Shown: positions 34,282-43,342, counted from the stretch's first letter. The stretch is DNA of 44,574 nt from Helicobacteraceae bacterium (GCA_027066325.1 JAMONY010000023.1:1-44574), one strand, 5' to 3'. Translations and numbers: made by a program. Notes: generated by a model from the sequence alone, not told the origin.

Positions 34282-35294
34282 ATGCTCTCCTTGATAGATG
34301 CTAGTATCTGAGGTGTGCCGTTGTGTGTGTCTAGTTTGAGCAGATCTGCACTTATGCGCGCTAGATCTTGATCTAAAAACTGCTCAAGTACTTTGGTGCT
34401 TAAGCTCTCTTCTGTGCATAGCTCTGCTAAGCCTTGTTGTTGTAGTTTAAGAGCGTTGTAGTATTGGTGATTTGATGCAGCATGTGGATATGGTACAAAT
34501 AGAGTAGGAACTGCCAATCCAACTAGTTCCCAAAGTGTACTAGCTCCAGAGCGACTAACTGCCATATCTACCCTATTGATGATCGATATCAGATCACTAC
34601 TAAATCCAAAAAGCTCTACATCGATACCTAGTTTTTTATATCTTAAGTCTATCTTTTTAAACTCGTTATCTCCACATTGGTGGATAATCTTAATGCCTCT
34701 TTGATGAAGCATAGCAGCACTGCGCAGGGCAAACTTATTGATTGCGCTTGCTCCTTGTGAGCCACCTAAGAAGAGTATGGTTTTAAAATCAGTTCTTGCC
34801 TTAACACCACTAAGTACCCCAGCTCTCAATGGATACTCTCTGACTGGACTTGTAGGGTCATAAGAGCTATAAAATGCTCTAGTATAAGGTTTTAGTAGTC
34901 TGTTGAGCCTTCCACAGACAGCATTTTGCTCATGTATAAAGAGCGGTAGTCGCATAATCAGTGTTGCAAAACAAGCAGGTGCAGCGGAGTATCCACCAAC
35001 ACTGATGGTTGCATCTGCTTTATACTCTTTGAGGATATGTCGTGTCTTAAGTGATGATTTTAGTATCTGCATTAATGATTTAAGCTTAGTAAGACCTTTT
35101 TTGTTGACAACACCTCTACTCTCGAGAAAATATCTATGTTTAAACAGTTCGCTATGCTCAAACCATGCTCTATCTTGCCCACTAGTAGAGCCTATAAAGA
35201 TGGCTTCATCACCATCTAGTTTTATCTGTTCTGCTAGGGCTTTGGCTACAACTAAGTGTCCACCCGTTCCACCGCCAGTTATGACAAATCTCAT
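34272..35294 (-). CDS. murG: UDP-GlcNAc transferase MurG
   Basis: A 340-residue MurG that turns lipid I into lipid II at the inner face of the membrane. Motifs are FVITGGGTGGHL at the N-terminus, HEQNAVCGRLNRLL, FLGGSQGASAIN between the domains, and the UDP-GlcNAc site SRSGASTLWELVGLAVPTL with HAASNHQYYNA. Overlaps ftsW by 4 nt (ATGA) and dedA by 10 nt, giving a small wall-synthesis operon outside a classical dcw cluster. Confidence 0.95.
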   Translation of the reverse strand: MRFVITGGGTGGHLVVAKALAEQIKLDGDEAIFIGSTSGQDRAWFEHSELFKHRYFLESRGVVNKKGLTKLKSLMQILKSSLKTRHILKEYKADATISVGGYSAAPACFATLIMRLPLFIHEQNAVCGRLNRLLKPYTRAFYSSYDPTSPVREYPLRAGVLSGVKARTDFKTILFLGGSQGASAINKFALRSAAMLHQRGIKIIHQCGDNEFKKIDLRYKKLGIDVELFGFSSDLISIINRVDMAVSRSGASTLWELVGLAVPTLFVPYPHAASNHQYYNALKLQQQGLAELCTEESLSTKVLEQFLDQDLARISADLLKLDTHNGTPQILASIKESICS

Positions 35295-36454
35295 ACAAAA
35301 ACCCTTTTTTTAGATATCATCAACACCATTCCAACTCCAACAGCAGAGGCTAACATAGCAGAGCCTCCATAGCTTAGAAATGGTACTGATATCCCTTTGA
35401 TCGGTATAATACCGCTGATACCAAAGGCGTTGATTAAAAATGCAAATGCCAAAAGAAGACCAATGCCAACACAAAACAGTAATCTTGTAGAGTCGCCACT
35501 TCTAATCGCTATCTTAGCTATGCGAAATAGTAAAAAATAGAAGAGTGCACCAACCATAAAAACACCTATAAATCCAAGCTCTTCGGCTATACCAGCTAGT
35601 ACAAAATCTGTATGCACCTCACTTAAAAAGCCTAACTTAAATGTGCCATTGCTAAGCCCAACCCCACCTATACCACCATTGCCTATAGCGTTCATGGAGT
35701 GACCTATCTGATAGGGCTCTTCGCTACTTGCAACGCGCAATTTAGATGCTATGGAGTCAGGAAAAAATCCAAGTAGAGAGTTTTGTGCCTGTGACCACCA
35801 AGATAATATCCTAGCTACACGGTGCTCCTCTAAAAATACAAATCCGACAAAAGAGACTATAACTGCCATAAAGAGTATAAGAAAAAATATAAGACTACTT
35901 CCAGCTATGGCCAAAAGACTAGCTAGTACCCCAGCTAGTACCATCACCTGCCCTAGATCTTTTTGCAAAACTGCTATAAGCACAACAACAAATCCAAAAA
36001 GTACGGCATACGGCATAAATCTTAAAAACTCACCTTTAAGTGCAACATTGCTACTGTTGCCTATGCGTCTTGAGAAGCTCCAAGCTAAAAAGTAGACAAA
36101 ACCAACTTTAAAAAACTCTACAGGGGCTAGAGAGATCACACCTAGCTTAATCCACCTTTTTGCTCCACCCACTTCTGAAACTAGTGAAGATGGCATAAAT
36201 GGCATAGCTATCATTAAGATCAGACCACCCAAGAAGAGCGTAAAACCTATCTTGCTTAGCCATATGTCTGGATCTAGTTTAGCTATGCTCCACATAAGCA
36301 GTATAGATAGTAGTGCAAAGATCATCTGCCGTATAGCAAAGTGGGTTGATGAGTATCCGTGTAGTAGCACTGTGTAGCTAGAGAGCGAGTAGATCATAAC
36401 TACACTAATAAATATGAGCAATACTGTAATTAAAAAGAGATATCTATCTGCCAT
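35291..36454 (-). CDS. ftsW: FtsW-type peptidoglycan glycosyltransferase
   Basis: A 387-residue SEDS protein with ten hydrophobic helices. It has GGAKRWIKLGVISLAPVEFFK and the HTDFVLAGIAEELGF loop with the catalytic Asp, and ends GGSAMLASAVGVGMVL. Its coupling to murG points to FtsW (division) rather than RodA (elongation). Campylobacterota commonly have ftsW beside murG. Upstream only an A/T-rich TAAAAT-like box and no clear ribosome site are seen. Confidence 0.92.
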   Translation of the reverse strand: MADRYLFLITVLLIFISVVMIYSLSSYTVLLHGYSSTHFAIRQMIFALLSILLMWSIAKLDPDIWLSKIGFTLFLGGLILMIAMPFMPSSLVSEVGGAKRWIKLGVISLAPVEFFKVGFVYFLAWSFSRRIGNSSNVALKGEFLRFMPYAVLFGFVVVLIAVLQKDLGQVMVLAGVLASLLAIAGSSLIFFLILFMAVIVSFVGFVFLEEHRVARILSWWSQAQNSLLGFFPDSIASKLRVASSEEPYQIGHSMNAIGNGGIGGVGLSNGTFKLGFLSEVHTDFVLAGIAEELGFIGVFMVGALFYFLLFRIAKIAIRSGDSTRLLFCVGIGLLLAFAFLINAFGISGIIPIKGISVPFLSYGGSAMLASAVGVGMVLMISKKRVFV

Positions 36455-36525
36455 GAGTAAACTTTTTTACGAATTTTAACATAAAGCTACTATATTTCTC
36501 ATTGTCTATTTTAGCAGAAGGATGG

Positions 36526-37287
36526 CTAATCATATCTTTTTATGATAAGACTGATAGTAGGTTGAGATAGTGATGCTGCTTTGGCTATCTGATACTGTGA
36601 ATAGCCGTCTATATAGGCTTGAGCTATAAGATTATTGCGCTCTTTAGTACTCTCTATTTTAGTAAATAGAGTCTGTAATGACTCTATGTTTTTCGATAGT
36701 TTTGGTCTATTTTTAATCTTTACAGCACCTCTTTTGATCTCCTTTAATAGATCTTTGCTAACACTGGTTTGAAAAAACTCTGCTATCTCTTTGGGTGTTG
36801 AAAACTTTTGAAATAGTATGGATCTATCTAGAGACGATATAGGCTCTTTGAGTCCTATAAATGTTCGGTAAGAGCTATATGGATATCTCTGTATATCTGT
36901 AATATTTTTCAGTTTCAAGGGGCTCTGTTCTATGAGTCTTAAGATAGAGCAGATGTGCGAGTGCTCTTGTATGATAAGAGAGTAAAATCTACTACGCCAT
37001 AGATGTCCAGAGCGCTTATATTTACGGTTAAAGTATAGGGCATATCTGCTATTGAGTTGATGCATGAGTTTTGATAGAGTGTTCTCTTTGAGTTCTAAGA
37101 GCATGCTAAAACTCTTTGGTACTAGAGCATAGCTGTGTAGTATAGCACCATATCTATCACTATTTTCAGCTAAGATCTGTAAGAATTTTCTATAATCATC
37201 AGCATCTTTAAAGACAATTTTTGTGCCAAAGCCGCTATTGCTTATGTAGTAGTATCCAGCTATATCTACTCTTAACGCTCTTGCCAT
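36526..37287 (-). CDS. Y1-transposase-fold protein lacking catalytic residues, with C-terminal HTH
   Basis: A 253-residue relative of REP-associated tyrosine transposases (RAYT, IS200-like fold). The family start MARALRVDIAGYYYISNSGF and the block YALYFNRKYKRSGHLWRSRF are clear. The metal-binding His-U-His, normally in L-M-P-N-H-x-H-L-L, reads Val-Pro-Lys-Ser-Phe-Ser (S59, S61), and the tyrosine of R-Y-I-E-x-N-P is Leu118, so it cannot cut DNA by the family mechanism. Residues 220-250 form a helix-turn-helix (YSQYQIAKAASLSQPTISLI). No flanking inverted repeats were seen. GGAG precedes the ATG and the frame is intact, so it is probably a domesticated DNA-binding protein, perhaps a regulator. 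Confidence 0.8.
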   Translation of the reverse strand: MARALRVDIAGYYYISNSGFGTKIVFKDADDYRKFLQILAENSDRYGAILHSYALVPKSFSMLLELKENTLSKLMHQLNSRYALYFNRKYKRSGHLWRSRFYSLIIQEHSHICSILRLIEQSPLKLKNITDIQRYPYSSYRTFIGLKEPISSLDRSILFQKFSTPKEIAEFFQTSVSKDLLKEIKRGAVKIKNRPKLSKNIESLQTLFTKIESTKERNNLIAQAYIDGYSQYQIAKAASLSQPTISLIIKRYD

Positions 37288-37461
37288 GCCCGCTCCCTAT
37301 CATGCGATCTACATAAGTATACCAGCATTACTATCATTTGACCCCTATAATCAGTAAATTTATATCTTTGAGGTTGTATGTTGTTACTTTTTATACATAG
37401 TGCATTAGGTCTTCTGTAGAAGATGGAGAGTTTATGTTTGCTAGTGGGTTGTAAAATATGT

Positions 37462-37467
37462 TATCAT
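37462..37467 (+). promoter_or_regulatory. -10 box (TATCAT) of the czc gene set
   Basis: TATCAT followed by exactly 6 nt (ending CCCCC) and ATG 37474, so +1 is predicted on the A. A more distant TATAAT lies near 37352. The region 37288-37473 has no gene. Confidence 0.4.
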
Positions 37468-37473
37468 ACCCCC

Positions 37474-37779
37474 ATGAGAAAAGTTGTAACAATCTTACTA
37501 GTGCTATCATTTAGCTTCTCTATTGTGCATGCTTATGCGCTTGAGTTGACTCAAGAGAGTCACTGTAGTGCCACAGATCATGTCCATGAGGTAGATGAGA
37601 TTGTTGCTCAAGATGGTGTTTGTGATATACATTGTGCTTTTCATATCAGCTTTATCTTAGCAGACTCATTTTTATTTAACTCTCTGTTATCACCGATGAA
37701 GGTCACTCCAAGTAACTCTGTTACACTTCAGACAGATCAAGCCACACTTCTATTTAGACCCCCAATTACTACCTCGTAA
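37474..37779 (+). CDS. Small exported His/Cys protein preceding czcC (CzcI/CrdA-like)
   Basis: A 101-residue protein with a clear signal peptide (to about residue 20, SIVHA end). The mature part begins with HCSATDHVHEVDE and CDIHCAFHIS, a His/Cys/acid cluster suited to metal binding. Small secreted proteins of this kind head metal RND operons elsewhere: CzcI in Cupriavidus and CrdA before crdB-czcBA in H. pylori. It is placed in that group by position and composition, not by confirmed homology. The frame is open further upstream, but the ATG at 37474 gives the signal peptide directly. Confidence 0.68.
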   Translation: MRKVVTILLVLSFSFSIVHAYALELTQESHCSATDHVHEVDEIVAQDGVCDIHCAFHISFILADSFLFNSLLSPMKVTPSNSVTLQTDQATLLFRPPITTS

Positions 37780-37841
37780 GATACCCACAAAACAAACAGA
37801 TAGCTATTGTTAGCATCAAATTTATAAACAGAGGTATATCA

Positions 37842-38999
37842 ATGAGGATAATACTATATATCGTACTACTACCCGCTATGCTAGTTGGCGCATCTTTTGA
37901 GCAGTTCTTAGATGAGGCACTAAAGAGAAGTCCGTATCTGCACTCATCTAAACTTAAGGCTCAGAGTGCATCTTTAAAGAGTGAGCAACTTAGACTATAT
38001 AAAAACCCAGAGCTCGATGTAGAGCTTAGTCAGTTTGAGCCAGATGTTGGCAGAGGAGAGCTTGGATATGGGGTCTTGATTAGACAGCCTGTGAGACTAT
38101 GGGGTGTATCTGATGGCATCAAGAGATTTGGCGACTCTATGATTAAGGGTGCTAAAATTGATACACAGATGGATCGTGCAGAGTTTATACAGAAGATATC
38201 AGAGCTATATGTTGCGTATGTGAAGAGTAAAATGTTGCTAGATCTTGGCACTCAAGAGTTGCATATTGCTAAGAAGATACTACAGATATCAGAAGCTAGA
38301 TACACAAGTGGTACCATACCGCGTTCATCATTTTTGCAAGCAAAAGTAGCATATGAGATGGTTAAAATTAAGATCATAGATCTTGAGCTTAGACAGACAA
38401 AAACTAACTTTCAGCTACTATCTTTTGCCGGTATAGATGAGGAGATTTTGGTAGATGATAAGCATATATTTAGACGCCTAGATGGCTCTTCTAATCTAAA
38501 GTTAAAGAGGCTAGAGGCTTCACAAGAGAGCGCATTAGCAAAAGCTAACATGAGTAGCAATAAGATCAAGTGGATCAATCTTGGTTTTGGGTATGAGCGT
38601 GAGATAGAGCAAGATATCATGCGACTCTCTTTAGATCTTCCTTTGCCACTATTTGATACAAAACAGCAGAGTGTAGAGTTGGCAAAATTAGAGGCAAAGC
38701 AAGCGTCTTTGTTACACAAATCTCTTCAAGATCGTCTACTAAAAGAGGAGCGTTATCTGTTGCAAGAGGCTAGTTTACTAGAGAGATCTTTGCGTGCCAA
38801 TGAGAAGATACGCCAAGATGAGCAGGAGCTACTTGAGATGTTTTCTAGAGGATACAAGCTTGCATCTCTTAATCTGCTAGAGCTACAAGATGTAAAAAAT
38901 CGCCTCTTAAAGACAGAAGAGCAGATCATAAATATAAAAACCGCAAAGAGCCTAAATACAATAAACCTAAACTACATCAAAGGAGCCTACAATGAGTAG
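37842..38999 (+). CDS. czcC: TolC-family outer membrane protein CzcC
   Basis: A 385-residue outer-membrane efflux duct with a signal peptide (GAS end near residue 18), followed by long alpha-helical coiled-coil stretches and the repeated OEP pattern (SPYLHSSKLKAQSASLKSEQ, then the same layout after residue 195). It would form the outer-membrane channel of the exporter. The stop overlaps czcB by 8 nt. AGAGG precedes the ATG. Confidence 0.88.
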   Translation: MRIILYIVLLPAMLVGASFEQFLDEALKRSPYLHSSKLKAQSASLKSEQLRLYKNPELDVELSQFEPDVGRGELGYGVLIRQPVRLWGVSDGIKRFGDSMIKGAKIDTQMDRAEFIQKISELYVAYVKSKMLLDLGTQELHIAKKILQISEARYTSGTIPRSSFLQAKVAYEMVKIKIIDLELRQTKTNFQLLSFAGIDEEILVDDKHIFRRLDGSSNLKLKRLEASQESALAKANMSSNKIKWINLGFGYEREIEQDIMRLSLDLPLPLFDTKQQSVELAKLEAKQASLLHKSLQDRLLKEERYLLQEASLLERSLRANEKIRQDEQELLEMFSRGYKLASLNLLELQDVKNRLLKTEEQIINIKTAKSLNTINLNYIKGAYNE

Positions 39000-40245
39000 A
39001 CTACTATCTATCATGTTGTTGTGTGTCATGGCGACATACGCTTCACAAATTCCTGTTGCTAAAAGTGAGCTTAGATCTTTTAGTCAATCTGTTGGTACTA
39101 ATGCAAAAGTGATACAGTTAAGTGATGCACAGCAGTCCATCATGTCACTTCTTAGTGGGCATATTGAGCACTACTTTGTTCAAGTTGGTCAAAATGTAAA
39201 GAGTGGTGATAAGATAGCACGCATAGACTCTATCGCTCTATCGCAGATGAGCTCTGAGTATCTATCGCTAACTTCACAGCTAAAAGATCTTGAAAATAAC
39301 TACAGAGCAACCAAAGACCTTTATGACCAAGGTCTGATCTCTACACGAGAGCTCAATATCCAAACTATGCAACGAAGTGCTATGAGATCTTCAAAAGAGA
39401 CACTAAAGTCCCAGCTAGCCACACTTGGCATAGATGCATCAAAATTAACAAAAGCAACTTCAAGCTATATCTTAAAAGCGCACAGTAGCGGCAAAGTAGC
39501 ACAGATACTACAGCCTCTACACTCTGTTGTAAATGAGAATAGTGCTATTGTTAATATCATACAAAATAGAGCATTTTATATCAAAGCATATCTGCCATTA
39601 AAGTATGCATCCAACATTAAAATTGGTCAAAAATTGGTAGCTTTTCGTGAAGATAAAAGTCAGATCATAACCCATGTTAGTCGTGTGTTACCAGAGCTAG
39701 ATGAGACAACACAGCGTATCGTAGTGTTATCTGCTATAGATAGCAAGTATGACAATCTCTATCTAAATGAGTACCTTAAAGCCACACTATTTTTTAGTAA
39801 CGCTACAGAACATGTAGCGGTAAAGAAGTCAGCTCTATCATTTTTTAATAATGAGTGGGTAGTATTTACTCCGCTTGATGGTGCAGATGTAGTTGAGCAC
39901 AATGAGCATGAGGGGCATGGTTGCGCGGACGATCTACCTAAAAAAGATCTAGACCATAGGAGCCATAAAGTAGATAGAGCCATAGAACATGATAATCATG
40001 ATGGGCATAACCATGATGAGCATGATGAGCATGACGAACATGATGAGCATGACGAACATGCAGGGCATGATGAGCATCAAGATGAAGAGGTGCTGTTTGA
40101 TATCAGAGTAGTTGAGCTTGTAGTAGAAGATGAGGAGTTTGTAGCGGTTAGAGGCTTAGAAGCTGGTGAGCGATATGTAAGTGACAAGAGCTACTATGTC
40201 AAGTCGATGATGTTAAAATCATCTCTTGGCGGACATGGTCATTAG
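38992..40245 (+). CDS. czcB: Periplasmic adaptor CzcB with His/Asp-rich insertion
   Basis: A 417-residue membrane-fusion protein of the RND exporter. After a signal peptide come a coiled-coil hairpin (about 95-150), a lipoyl/barrel-sandwich half (HSSGKVAQILQPLHSVV) and a beta-barrel. Residues 300-362 are an insertion very rich in His, Asp and Glu (His-Asp-Glu repeated five times), placed between strands of the membrane-proximal domain; a further GGHGH ends the protein. The insertion probably binds Zn, Ni, Co or Cd ions to load or sense the pump. Most CzcB proteins carry the His-rich stretch at the N-terminus, so this location is unusual. Confidence 0.88.
   Translation: MSRLLSIMLLCVMATYASQIPVAKSELRSFSQSVGTNAKVIQLSDAQQSIMSLLSGHIEHYFVQVGQNVKSGDKIARIDSIALSQMSSEYLSLTSQLKDLENNYRATKDLYDQGLISTRELNIQTMQRSAMRSSKETLKSQLATLGIDASKLTKATSSYILKAHSSGKVAQILQPLHSVVNENSAIVNIIQNRAFYIKAYLPLKYASNIKIGQKLVAFREDKSQIITHVSRVLPELDETTQRIVVLSAIDSKYDNLYLNEYLKATLFFSNATEHVAVKKSALSFFNNEWVVFTPLDGADVVEHNEHEGHGCADDLPKKDLDHRSHKVDRAIEHDNHDGHNHDEHDEHDEHDEHDEHAGHDEHQDEEVLFDIRVVELVVEDEEFVAVRGLEAGERYVSDKSYYVKSMMLKSSLGGHGH
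40012..40056 (+). repeat. Five tandem 9-bp units (His-Asp-Glu codons) in czcB
   Basis: CATGATGAG, CATGATGAG, CATGACGAA, CATGATGAG, CATGACGAA, followed by a degenerate CATGCAGGG and another CATGATGAG (to 40074). The unit length keeps frame, so copy-number change alters the number of His-Asp-Glu triplets without frameshift. Confidence 0.9.
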
Positions 40246-40254
40246 GGAGTTTAT

Positions 40255-43200
40255 ATGTTAAATAGTATTATTGAGCTATCTCTAAAGTATAAACTTTTGG
40301 TTATTGCTATCTTTATAGCGATTATGGCGTTTGGGTTTAGGGCATATCAAAATATCCCAATAGATGCATTTCCAGATATCACCCCCAAACAGGTTGTTAT
40401 CTATACAGAAAGTCCAGGAAACTCCGCTGAAGATATAGAGAAACTTATAACTTATCCACTAGAGTCAGCCATATCTGGCATGGCTGGAGTAAAGATGATC
40501 ATGTCAAACTCATTTTTTGGACTCTCTTATGTATCGGTCTTTTTTGAAGATGATATGGATATATACTTCCTTCGACAACTTATGAGTGAGAGGCTTTTGA
40601 GTGTTGATATACCTGATGGTTGGGGAAAACCAGTTTTAGGACCAAATACAACAGGTCTTGGTCAAGTTTTTTGGTATGAGATAAAAGATACCACAAACAA
40701 ATATACTCTAAGAGAGATTAGACAGATGCAAGACTACATAGTCACACCTCTGTTTAAAAGTGTCAGTGGAGTTGAAGAGGTGATCGGCTGGGGTGGATAT
40801 GAGAAGCAGTACAATGTTGAAATTGATACAAAAAAACTTCAAAATATCGGTGTAACTTATGAAGATATTGTAGATGCTTTGCAAAAAAGCAATAAAGCAG
40901 CTGGCGGTCAATACTTAGAGTTTAACCGTGAACAGTACCTCATACGAGGAGCAGGTCTATATAAAAGTCTTGATGATATACGGCGTACTGTTGTAAAATC
41001 AAACAATGGGCAAGCAGTCACTATAGAGGATGTAGCAGAGGTAAAAGAGGGTTCAGCCCCAAGATTTGGAGCTATTAGTATCGATGGCGAAGAGTCAGTT
41101 ATGGGCATGGTGCTTCAAAGAACCGCAACCAATGCCGCAAAAGTTGTAGAGTCTATACGAGAGAAGATTGAGACGGTAAATAGTGCTTTGCCAGATGGTG
41201 TAGAGATAGATACCATATATGATAGAACAGAGATCACCCATAAAGCAATAAGCACTATGAATAGTGCACTTTTAACTGGTGTTATTTTGGTTGCTATTGT
41301 ACTGTTTTTATTTCTGTTTGAGCTTAGAAGTGCATTTATTGTTATCATCTCTTTGCCTATCTCTCTTTTGATCGCATTTTTATTGATGGATTATTATGGC
41401 ATAAGTGCAAATCTTATGAGCCTTAGTGGCTTGGCAATTGCTGTTGGTATGATAGTTGATGGGACTATTGTTGTGGTGGAAAATAGCTTTAGAAAGCTTC
41501 ACGATGAACCTTCTGCTCCAAGACTAAAACTCATAGCAGATTCGGCAAAAGAGGTGGCAACACCTGTAACATTTGCAGTACTTATAATCGCTGCAGTATT
41601 TATACCACTACTTAGTCTTGATGGCTTAGCAGGTAAACTCTACTCGCCAATGGCACTAAATATAGTCTTTGTCATGCTTGGCTCTTTATTGGTTGCTCTT
41701 GTTTTAGTTCCTGTTTTAGCATACCTTCTACTAAAACCCACTTCATCTGGCGATAACTTTATAATGAGTAAAATAAAACAAGTTTATGCACCTGTGCTTA
41801 TGTTTGCACTCTCACATGCAAAATCTCTTCTTGTGGCTGTTGCTGCTCTGTTTGTTGTGTTGGCTTATGTATTAAGCCTTCAAGGAAGAGAGTTTATGCC
41901 AAATCTAAATGAAGAGTCTATCATGTATAGAGTCATAGCAATTCCTGGAACCGCACTTACTCAATCTATTGATACCGCTTCGTCGATTGAGAAACATATC
42001 TTAAAAAACTATCCAGATGATGTAGTTTCAGTCCTCTCAATGGCTGGACGAAGTGAAAAGGGTGAGACGGCACAAGCTAACTATATGGAGATACTTTTAG
42101 TTCTAAAAGATAATATCAAAGATCTTCCAGCTCTAACACATCGTATGAATGAAGATTTAGAGAAAAACTTTGCTCATGTAGCATTTGTACCAACCCAACC
42201 AATCGCTATGAGGGTTGAGGAGCTTTTAGAGGGTGTGCAGTCTGAATTGGCTATTAAGATTTTTGGAAGTGATCAAAAAGTTTTAGATAATATCTCAAAA
42301 GAGATTCAAGAGAAGATTGCAGATGTTAAAGGGTTAGAGCGGATGGAGGTTGAAACACAACTTGGTCAAGCCCAAATTAAGATCACACCAGATTATCTCT
42401 CACTTGCAAGATACGGTATAAGTGTAGCTGAAGTTATGCAAGTTATTCGTAATGGAATTGGTGAAGAGCCAATTAGTGAGAAGATAGAGGGGGTTAAGAG
42501 ATTTGGAATTGTAGCCAAGATAAAAGATGCAAAGCTAGATATTGAGTCTGTTAAAAATGTAACTATAAGAGCACATGACGGCGAGATAGTTACACTAGAT
42601 CAGATATGTGATATTACAGTTGAGCAGGGGGCATCTTTTATAAAACGACAAAATCTTAGTCGTTATATGGTTTTATCTATGGAAGTTGATGGTAGAGATG
42701 TTGCTTCATTTGTTAAAGAGGCTGATGAGATTATAAAAGATAGTGTTAATCTGCCAACAGGTTACTACATAGGCTGGGCAGGTGATTTTAAAAACATGCA
42801 AGAGGCAACGCAGAAGTTGATGATTATCATACCTATCACTATTTTGTTGGTTATACTTCTTCTTTATACTGCATTTAACTCTATATCAAAAGCGATACTC
42901 ATACTTTTAAATGTCCCTTTTGGTCTTATAGGAGGTATTATAGCACTTATATTTAGTGGACTTTACCTATCTATCTCAGCAATTATCGGTTTTTTAGCTA
43001 TCTTTGCTATTGCAATCTTAAATGGCATAGTGCTTGTCAGTTTTATAGATCAGCTTAGAGCAAAATATCCACAAGTTGATCTAAAGATCTTGCTTAAAAA
43101 TGCTACACTTCTAAGGCTTCGCCCAGTGCTTATGACAGCGTTTACCACGCTTTTTGGCATACTGCCACTACTGTATGCATCAGGTGTTGGAAGTGAGATA

Positions 43201-43326
43201 CAGTATCCGTTATCTGTCGTAATCATAGGAGGCATAATAAGCTCAACTATTTTAACACTACTTATACTACCATCTACATACTTGCTATTTTATGGTAAAA
43301 ATCATAAAGCAAACAGACAAGAGTAA
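40255..43326 (+). CDS. czcA: Heavy-metal RND exporter CzcA
   Basis: A 1023-residue HME-RND pump with 12 membrane helices and two large periplasmic loops, full family length. The proton-relay helix 4 reads AVGMIVDGTIVVVEN with Asp and Glu. The substrate loop has QPIAMRVEELLEGVQSELA, matching CzcA/CnrA-type divalent-cation exporters rather than CusA (no CusA-type Met triad is apparent). It takes metal from periplasm or cytoplasm and drives it out through CzcC with proton motive force. Zn/Cd/Co/Ni is inferred. GGAG lies before the ATG. Confidence 0.92.
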   Translation: MLNSIIELSLKYKLLVIAIFIAIMAFGFRAYQNIPIDAFPDITPKQVVIYTESPGNSAEDIEKLITYPLESAISGMAGVKMIMSNSFFGLSYVSVFFEDDMDIYFLRQLMSERLLSVDIPDGWGKPVLGPNTTGLGQVFWYEIKDTTNKYTLREIRQMQDYIVTPLFKSVSGVEEVIGWGGYEKQYNVEIDTKKLQNIGVTYEDIVDALQKSNKAAGGQYLEFNREQYLIRGAGLYKSLDDIRRTVVKSNNGQAVTIEDVAEVKEGSAPRFGAISIDGEESVMGMVLQRTATNAAKVVESIREKIETVNSALPDGVEIDTIYDRTEITHKAISTMNSALLTGVILVAIVLFLFLFELRSAFIVIISLPISLLIAFLLMDYYGISANLMSLSGLAIAVGMIVDGTIVVVENSFRKLHDEPSAPRLKLIADSAKEVATPVTFAVLIIAAVFIPLLSLDGLAGKLYSPMALNIVFVMLGSLLVALVLVPVLAYLLLKPTSSGDNFIMSKIKQVYAPVLMFALSHAKSLLVAVAALFVVLAYVLSLQGREFMPNLNEESIMYRVIAIPGTALTQSIDTASSIEKHILKNYPDDVVSVLSMAGRSEKGETAQANYMEILLVLKDNIKDLPALTHRMNEDLEKNFAHVAFVPTQPIAMRVEELLEGVQSELAIKIFGSDQKVLDNISKEIQEKIADVKGLERMEVETQLGQAQIKITPDYLSLARYGISVAEVMQVIRNGIGEEPISEKIEGVKRFGIVAKIKDAKLDIESVKNVTIRAHDGEIVTLDQICDITVEQGASFIKRQNLSRYMVLSMEVDGRDVASFVKEADEIIKDSVNLPTGYYIGWAGDFKNMQEATQKLMIIIPITILLVILLLYTAFNSISKAILILLNVPFGLIGGIIALIFSGLYLSISAIIGFLAIFAIAILNGIVLVSFIDQLRAKYPQVDLKILLKNATLLRLRPVLMTAFTTLFGILPLLYASGVGSEIQYPLSVVIIGGIISSTILTLLILPSTYLLFYGKNHKANRQE

Positions 43327-43342
43327 CTCTCTTGTCTGTTTG
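43310..43342. terminator. 14-bp perfect hairpin enclosing the czcA stop codon
   Basis: Arms CAAACAGACAAGAG (43310-43323) and CTCTTGTCTGTTTG (43329-43342) are exact complements with a five-base loop that contains the TAA stop. There is no T-run. It lies between czcA and the convergent tRNA-Leu and can fold on either strand. Confidence 0.6.

Noticed and set aside
36526-37287. Active IS200/IS605 insertion sequence
   Set aside because: Catalytic His and Tyr are missing and no TnpB, end hairpins or target duplication were seen.
40012-40074. Short regular repeats that could suggest a CRISPR-like array
   Set aside because: Nine-base in-frame units with no spacers, inside czcB coding His-Asp-Glu.
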